16,540 bases of DNA from DASXTS01 sp036505275 (GTDB lineage Bacteria > Actinomycetota > Actinomycetes > Mycobacteriales > Pseudonocardiaceae): positions 1-16,540 of the forward strand of contig DASXTS010000402.1 in NCBI GenBank assembly GCA_036505275.1, in the 5' to 3' direction. Within the stretch, counting starts at the first letter, position 1. Each line of letters begins with the position of its first letter. The notes beneath the pieces were generated by a model. That model saw only the letters and a list, made by a program, of their open reading frames with translations. It was not told the origin of the DNA and ran no database searches. The position numbers were made by a program, and so were the translations under genes. Positions 13,135 to 16,540 of this stretch are shown here, piece by piece.

Positions 13135-14568
13135 TTACAGCGGGATGTTGCCGTGCGCGCCGCGCCCAGCCGGCGCTGCGGCCAGCGCCTCCACGAGGCG
13201 GCGGCGGGTCTGCGAAGGCTCGATCACCTCGTCGACCACGCCGATGGTCAGGGCGCGGTTGACGCCGCCGGCGATCCGCTCGTGCTCGGCGGCCAGCCGG
13301 GTGTGCAGGGCCTCTCGGTCGGCCTCGTCGGCGGCGGCCAGCGCCCGCCGGTGCAGAATGCCGACGGCGGCTTTGGCGCCCATCACGGCCACCTCCGCCT
13401 CCGGCCAGGCGAACACGTGGGTGGCGCCGAGGGCGCGTGAGTTCATCGCGATGTAGGCCCCGCCGTACGCCTTGCGGGTGACCAGGGTGACCCGCGGCAC
13501 GATGGACTCGGCGAAGGCGTGCAGCAGCTTCGCGCCACGGCGCACCACGCCCTCCCACTCCTGGCCGACGCCGGGCAGGTAGCCCGGCACGTCGACGAGC
13601 ACCACCAGCGGCACGCCGAACGCGTCGCACATCCGCACGAAGCGGGCGGCCTTCTCCGCCGAAGCGCTGTCCAAGCAGCCACCGAGCCGGATCGGGTTGT
13701 TGGCGATCACGCCGACGCTGCGCCCGCCGAGCCGGCCGAGGCCGACCACCACATTGGGCGCCCACCGCGGCAGCAACTCGGCAAAGCCGTCGTCGTCGTC
13801 GACCAGCCGCTGCACCAATGGCCGGACGTCGTAGGCGCGTTGCGGCCGCTCGGGTAGCAGCGCGCGCAGGTCCTCCTCGTCGCCCACCTTGCGCAGGTCG
13901 AACATGCCCGGCCTGGCGAAGAAGCCGGTGATGTGCCTGGCCCGCTGGTAAGCGTCGGCCTCGTCGGCGGCAACCACATGCACCACGCCGGACTTGCGCC
14001 CGTGCGCGGCCGGGCCGCCGAGGGCCTCCATGTCGACCTGCTCGCCGGTGACGCTGCGCACCACGTCGGGGCCGGTGACGAAGATCCGCCCGTGCGGAGC
14101 CATGATCACGATGTCGGTAAGTGCCGGGCCGTACGCCGCGCCCCCCGCGGCCGGGCCGAGCACCACGGAGATCTGCGGCACCCGGCCGGAGGCGCGCACC
14201 ATCGCGGCGAACACCTGACCGACGGCGTCCAAGGCCTCGACACCCTCGGCGAGGCGGGCGCCGCCGGAATGCCACAGCCCGATCACCGGGCAGCGCTCGC
14301 GGACCGCGGTGTCGATGGCGTCCACGATGTGCCGGCAGCCCTCGGCGCCCATCGCGCCACCCATCTTGGTGGCGTCCGTGCAGTACACGATGACCTTGGC
14401 GCCGTTGATTCGGCCGCGGGCCGGGAACACTCCGCTCGCGTCGCGCGGCCGCAACGGGATCAGCGTTTCGGTGTCGAGCAGTTGGCCGATCCGGTGCTCC
14501 GGATCGCGCGACTCGTGCGGCGCGAGAGCCCCGGCGGTGACCTCAGGTCTGGTGGCCAGAGCGGTCAT
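13135..14568 (-). CDS. accD6: Acetyl/propionyl-CoA carboxylase carboxyltransferase beta subunit
   Basis: 477 residues, close to the 473 of Mycobacterium tuberculosis AccD6, and matching it along the whole length, down to the NIPL C-terminus. AccD6 transfers CO2 from biotin on the alpha subunit (AccA3) to acetyl-CoA, giving malonyl-CoA for fatty acid synthesis. The two oxyanion-hole motifs are present: HSGGARLAEG in the N-terminal crotonase-like half and RKAYGGAYIAM in the C-terminal half. The biotin-carrying subunit is not in the window. Two ATGs are possible, 14577 and 14568. I chose 14568 because AAGGGGGG (14585-14578) touches the first ATG but is 9 nt from the second. It is the last gene of the fab operon, 46-56 bp after fabF. 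Confidence 0.93.
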   Translation of the reverse strand: MTALATRPEVTAGALAPHESRDPEHRIGQLLDTETLIPLRPRDASGVFPARGRINGAKVIVYCTDATKMGGAMGAEGCRHIVDAIDTAVRERCPVIGLWHSGGARLAEGVEALDAVGQVFAAMVRASGRVPQISVVLGPAAGGAAYGPALTDIVIMAPHGRIFVTGPDVVRSVTGEQVDMEALGGPAAHGRKSGVVHVVAADEADAYQRARHITGFFARPGMFDLRKVGDEEDLRALLPERPQRAYDVRPLVQRLVDDDDGFAELLPRWAPNVVVGLGRLGGRSVGVIANNPIRLGGCLDSASAEKAARFVRMCDAFGVPLVVLVDVPGYLPGVGQEWEGVVRRGAKLLHAFAESIVPRVTLVTRKAYGGAYIAMNSRALGATHVFAWPEAEVAVMGAKAAVGILHRRALAAADEADREALHTRLAAEHERIAGGVNRALTIGVVDEVIEPSQTRRRLVEALAAAPAGRGAHGNIPL

Positions 14569-14577
14569 CGGGATCAT

Positions 14578-14585
14578 CCCCCCTT
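14578..14585 (-). promoter_or_regulatory. Ribosome binding site deciding the accD6 start
   Basis: AAGGGGGG on the minus strand. It abuts the upstream ATG (14577) with no spacing and lies 9 nt from the ATG at 14568, which favours the shorter protein beginning MTALAT. Confidence 0.6.
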
Positions 14586-14624
14586 GGTCGGAGTCGGATG
14601 GTCTGTCACGGACGGCACGCGCGT

Positions 14625-15893
14625 TCAGGCCGCTGTGAAGGCGAGGGCGACGTTGTGCCCGCCGAAGCCGAACGAGTCGTTGACGGCCGCGGTGAGCTGC
14701 ACTTTCCGCGCGTCGGTCGCCACGTCGAGCTGCACCGCCGGGTCGAGGTTTTCCAGGTTGATCGTCGGCGGCACCAGGCTGTCGCGGATGGCCAGCACGG
14801 TGGCCAGCGCCTCAACCGCACCGGCCGCGCCGAGCAGGTGGCCCATCGCGGATTTGGGCGCGGTAACTACGGGATGGTTGCCGATCGACGCCCTGATCGC
14901 GGCGGCCTCGGCCACGTCGCCGACGAGTGTGGAGGTGGCGTGCGCGTTCACGTGCCCGACGTCCGCCGGGTCGATGCCACCGGTGCGCAGCGCGGCGCGG
15001 ATGGCCCGCGCGGCACCGGTGCCCGCCGGGTCGGGAGCGGTGATGTGGTGCGCGTCAGAACTGGTGCCGACGCCGGCCAGCCGGCCGTACACCCGGGCGC
15101 CGCGGGCCGCGGCGTACTCGGCGCGCTCCAGCACGAGGATGCCGGCGCCCTCGCCGAGCACGAAGCCGTCACGGTCGACGTCGAACGGCCGGGACGCCCG
15201 CTCGGGCTCGTCGTTGCGGGTGCTCATGGCGCGCATCTGGGCGAAGCCGGCCACCGGCAGGGGGCAGATCGACGCCTCGGCGCCGCCGGCGATCACCACG
15301 TCCACCTCGCCGGCCCGCAGCATCCGCCAGGCCAGCGCCAGCGCCTCTGCGCCGGACGCGCAGGCTGAGACCGGCGCGTGCACGCCGCCGAGCGCCCCGA
15401 ATGCCAGGCCGACGTGCGCGGCAGGGCCATTCGGCATCAGCATCGGGATGGTCAGCGGTGACACCTTGCGCATGCCGAACTGCTCGAGCAGGTCGTCCTG
15501 GTGCAGCAGGGTGAGCGCACCACCGATGCCGGTGCCGATGACCACGGCGAGCCGTTCCGGCTCGACCGCGTCGGCCGGGTTCGCCGGCAGGCCGGCGTCG
15601 GCCCACGCCTCGCGCGCCGCCACCATGGCCACCTGCTCGCAGCGGTCCAGCCGGCGGGCCTGCACCCGCTCCAGCTTCTCGGTCGGCTCGACGGCGAGCT
15701 GTGCGGCGATGGTCACCGGCAGGTCGAACTGGTCCGTCCAGTCGGCTCTGATGGGCCCGACGCCGCTGCGGCCGGCCACCAGGGCGTCCCAGGTCGACGC
15801 GACGTCCCCGCCGAGCGGGGTGGTCGCGCCGAGCCCGGTGACAACCACATCCGACACATCCGACACATCCGACACATCCGAGACACCAGTCAT
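14625..15893 (-). CDS. fabF: Beta-ketoacyl-ACP synthase II (FabF/KasA)
   Basis: 422 residues of the condensing-enzyme (thiolase) fold. It elongates acyl-ACP with malonyl-ACP in FAS II. Catalytic residues: Cys178 in VSACASG, His318 in NAHATSTLVGD, Lys347 and His352 in PKSAMGHLLG. These sit exactly 7 positions beyond the Cys171/His311/Lys340/His345 of M. tuberculosis KasA. MRAMSTRNDEPERASRPFD is also shared with KasA. The N-terminus is odd: after MTG come four copies of Val-Ser-Asp from a 9-bp tandem repeat, just before the first beta strand (VVVTGLG). The frame stays open upstream to 16178 but that part runs through acpP; the ATG at 15893, 5 bp after the acpP stop with GAAGTGAG upstream, is the start. 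No second KAS (kasB) follows, unlike in mycobacteria. Confidence 0.93.
   Translation of the reverse strand: MTGVSDVSDVSDVSDVVVTGLGATTPLGGDVASTWDALVAGRSGVGPIRADWTDQFDLPVTIAAQLAVEPTEKLERVQARRLDRCEQVAMVAAREAWADAGLPANPADAVEPERLAVVIGTGIGGALTLLHQDDLLEQFGMRKVSPLTIPMLMPNGPAAHVGLAFGALGGVHAPVSACASGAEALALAWRMLRAGEVDVVIAGGAEASICPLPVAGFAQMRAMSTRNDEPERASRPFDVDRDGFVLGEGAGILVLERAEYAAARGARVYGRLAGVGTSSDAHHITAPDPAGTGAARAIRAALRTGGIDPADVGHVNAHATSTLVGDVAEAAAIRASIGNHPVVTAPKSAMGHLLGAAGAVEALATVLAIRDSLVPPTINLENLDPAVQLDVATDARKVQLTAAVNDSFGFGGHNVALAFTAA
15847..15882. repeat. 9-bp tandem repeat x4 in the fabF start region
   Basis: ACATCCGAC is repeated at 15847, 15856 and 15865, with a fourth copy at 15874-15882 differing in its last base. 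On the coding strand it gives VSD four times, directly after MTG. Change in copy number keeps the frame. Confidence 0.93.
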
Positions 15894-15898
15894 AGTGC

Positions 15899-16141
15899 TC
15901 ACTTCAAATTCGAGGCGATGTAGGTCACCGCATCGCCGACGGTCTTCAGGTTGGCCAGCTGGTCGTCCGGGATCTTCACGCCGAACTTGTCCTCGGCCTG
16001 CACCGCGATCTCCACCATGGACAGCGAGTCGATGTCCAGGTCGTCGACGAAGGACTGGCCTTCGGTGACGTCGGCGGCGTCTACGCCGGCGACCTCCTCG
16101 ACGATCGCGGCCAGCTCGGGCAGGATCTCCTCGGTCTTCAC
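15899..16141 (-). CDS. acpP: Acyl carrier protein
   Basis: 80 residues, acidic and helical as usual. The phosphopantetheine site is Ser39 in DLDIDSLSMVEI. It carries growing acyl chains between FabH, FabF and the reducing enzymes in FAS II; the prosthetic group must be added by a phosphopantetheinyl transferase not seen here. The start is GTG 16141 with GAAAGGA (16156-16150) at 8-nt spacing. The stop is 5 bp before fabF, so the two are tightly co-translated. The protein lacks the long C-terminal extension of mycobacterial AcpM and is closer to the Streptomyces type. Confidence 0.95.
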   Translation of the reverse strand: MKTEEILPELAAIVEEVAGVDAADVTEGQSFVDDLDIDSLSMVEIAVQAEDKFGVKIPDDQLANLKTVGDAVTYIASNLK

Positions 16142-16242
16142 AGGCTGGTTCCTTTCTGACAGGTCTGATTCGGTCCACAGTGGAGTCCGCGGACAGACGG
16201 GATCCGGGTCACGGGCATGCGGGTCACGGGCATGCGGGTCAC
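16138..16242 (-). CDS. Possible 34-residue ORF bridging fabH and acpP
   Basis: A GTG at 16242-16240 overlaps the fabH stop (GTGA). The frame then stays open for 34 codons and stops in TGA at 16140-16138, overlapping the acpP GTG start. The first 13 residues are MTRMPVTRMPVTR, from the 15-bp tandem repeat; the rest (IPSVRGLHCGPNQTCQKGTSL) is of mixed composition with two cysteines. It has no obvious Shine-Dalgarno of its own but could be translated by coupling from fabH. It may equally be a chance frame, since the acpP ribosome site lies inside it. Confidence 0.2.
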   Translation of the reverse strand: MTRMPVTRMPVTRIPSVRGLHCGPNQTCQKGTSL

Positions 16243-16248
16243 GGGCAG
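16206..16248. repeat. 15-bp tandem repeat x3 across the fabH stop
   Basis: GGGTCACGGGCATGC occurs at 16206-16220 and 16221-16235, with a third copy at 16236-16248 matching for 12-13 bases. The third copy contains the fabH stop and its last codons; the other two therefore repeat the stop sequence downstream. Confidence 0.92.
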
Positions 16249-16540
16249 ATCACCACCTGCCCGGCGTAGGTCAGGCCGGCACCGAAGCCCACGAACAGCA
16301 TCACGTCCCCGCTGCGCACAGTGCCGGCGGCACGCATGTGGTCGAGGGCGAGCGGGATCGAGGCCGACGAGGTGTTGCCGGACTCGACGATGTCGTCGGC
16401 GACCACCACGTCCGCCCGGCCACCGGCCGCGCGCAGCCTGCGGGCGATCGCCTCGACGATGCGCAGGTTCGCCTGGTGCGGGATGAGCACGTCGATGTCG
16501 GGCGGCGCCAGCCCGGCCAGCTCGATGGCCCGCAACGCGA
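16239..16540 (-). CDS. fabH: Beta-ketoacyl-ACP synthase III (C-terminal part only)
   Basis: The last 100 codons of a gene that continues beyond the right edge. FabH starts FAS II by condensing acetyl-CoA or a branched acyl-CoA with malonyl-ACP. The visible half carries two of the three catalytic residues: His in LIPHQANLRI and Asn in ESGNTSSASIPLAL. The active-site Cys is outside the window. The end, GDVMLFVGFGAGLTYAGQVV, is the usual glycine-rich C-terminus. The TTG at 16535 is internal and not a start. The order fabH-acpP-fabF is that of Streptomyces, so fabD is expected next outside the window (inferred). Confidence 0.92.
   Translation of the reverse strand, partial: ALRAIELAGLAPPDIDVLIPHQANLRIVEAIARRLRAAGGRADVVVADDIVESGNTSSASIPLALDHMRAAGTVRSGDVMLFVGFGAGLTYAGQVVICP

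Noticed and set aside
13933..16068. 711-codon open frame on the plus strand
   Set aside because: It runs antisense through accD6, fabF and acpP and has no protein-like motif.

Overview
The window comes from a high-GC actinomycete, and most probably from the Pseudonocardiales. The evidence is a strong G/C bias at third codon positions, frequent GTG and TTG starts, an actinobacterial DUF3145 gene, an IlvG-type protein like mycobacterial Rv1820, and a fatty-acid operon that ends in accD6. The lineage is an inference; the phylum is well supported.

Layout, left to right. (1) 1-1815 (+): the 3' part of a GAF-domain regulator with a PucR-type helix-turn-helix. (2) 1992-3359 (+): a secreted alpha/beta hydrolase, then a near-perfect 17-bp hairpin and a hotdog thioesterase of the FlK type (3437-3814). 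(3) 3852-5510 (-): an acetolactate-synthase-like ThDP enzyme. It is divergent from (4) a three-gene signalling operon at 5590-9019 (+): receiver + PP2C phosphatase, CHASE3 histidine kinase, and an Rcp1-like receiver. These three genes are joined by 4-bp stop/start overlaps. (5) 9111-11101 (+): a TetR regulator and a lactone/alditol-type FAD oxidase 2 bp apart, with a 12-bp perfect palindrome upstream. (6) 11102-11974: the largest gap, with two adjacent but unrelated 22-bp tandem arrays and a stretch that may be a decayed minus-strand gene. (7) 11975-13115 (+): DUF3145 and a membrane-anchored protein of unknown function. (8) 13135-16540 (-), convergent with the previous block: the fatty-acid synthesis operon fabH (partial)-acpP-fabF-accD6. 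It supplies malonyl-CoA (AccD6), the carrier (AcpP), initiation (FabH) and elongation (FabF).

Most genes here are ordinary. I see no defence island, CRISPR array, transposase or biosynthetic cluster. The unusual signal is non-genic. Short tandem duplications sit at gene boundaries: 13 bp x2 across the ilvG stop, 15 bp x3 across the fabH stop, and 9 bp x4 in the first codons of fabF. There are also the two 22-bp arrays and a low-GC pentapeptide duplication inside the GAF domain of the first gene. A possible 34-codon ORF fills the fabH-acpP gap exactly, overlapping both neighbours by 4 bp.
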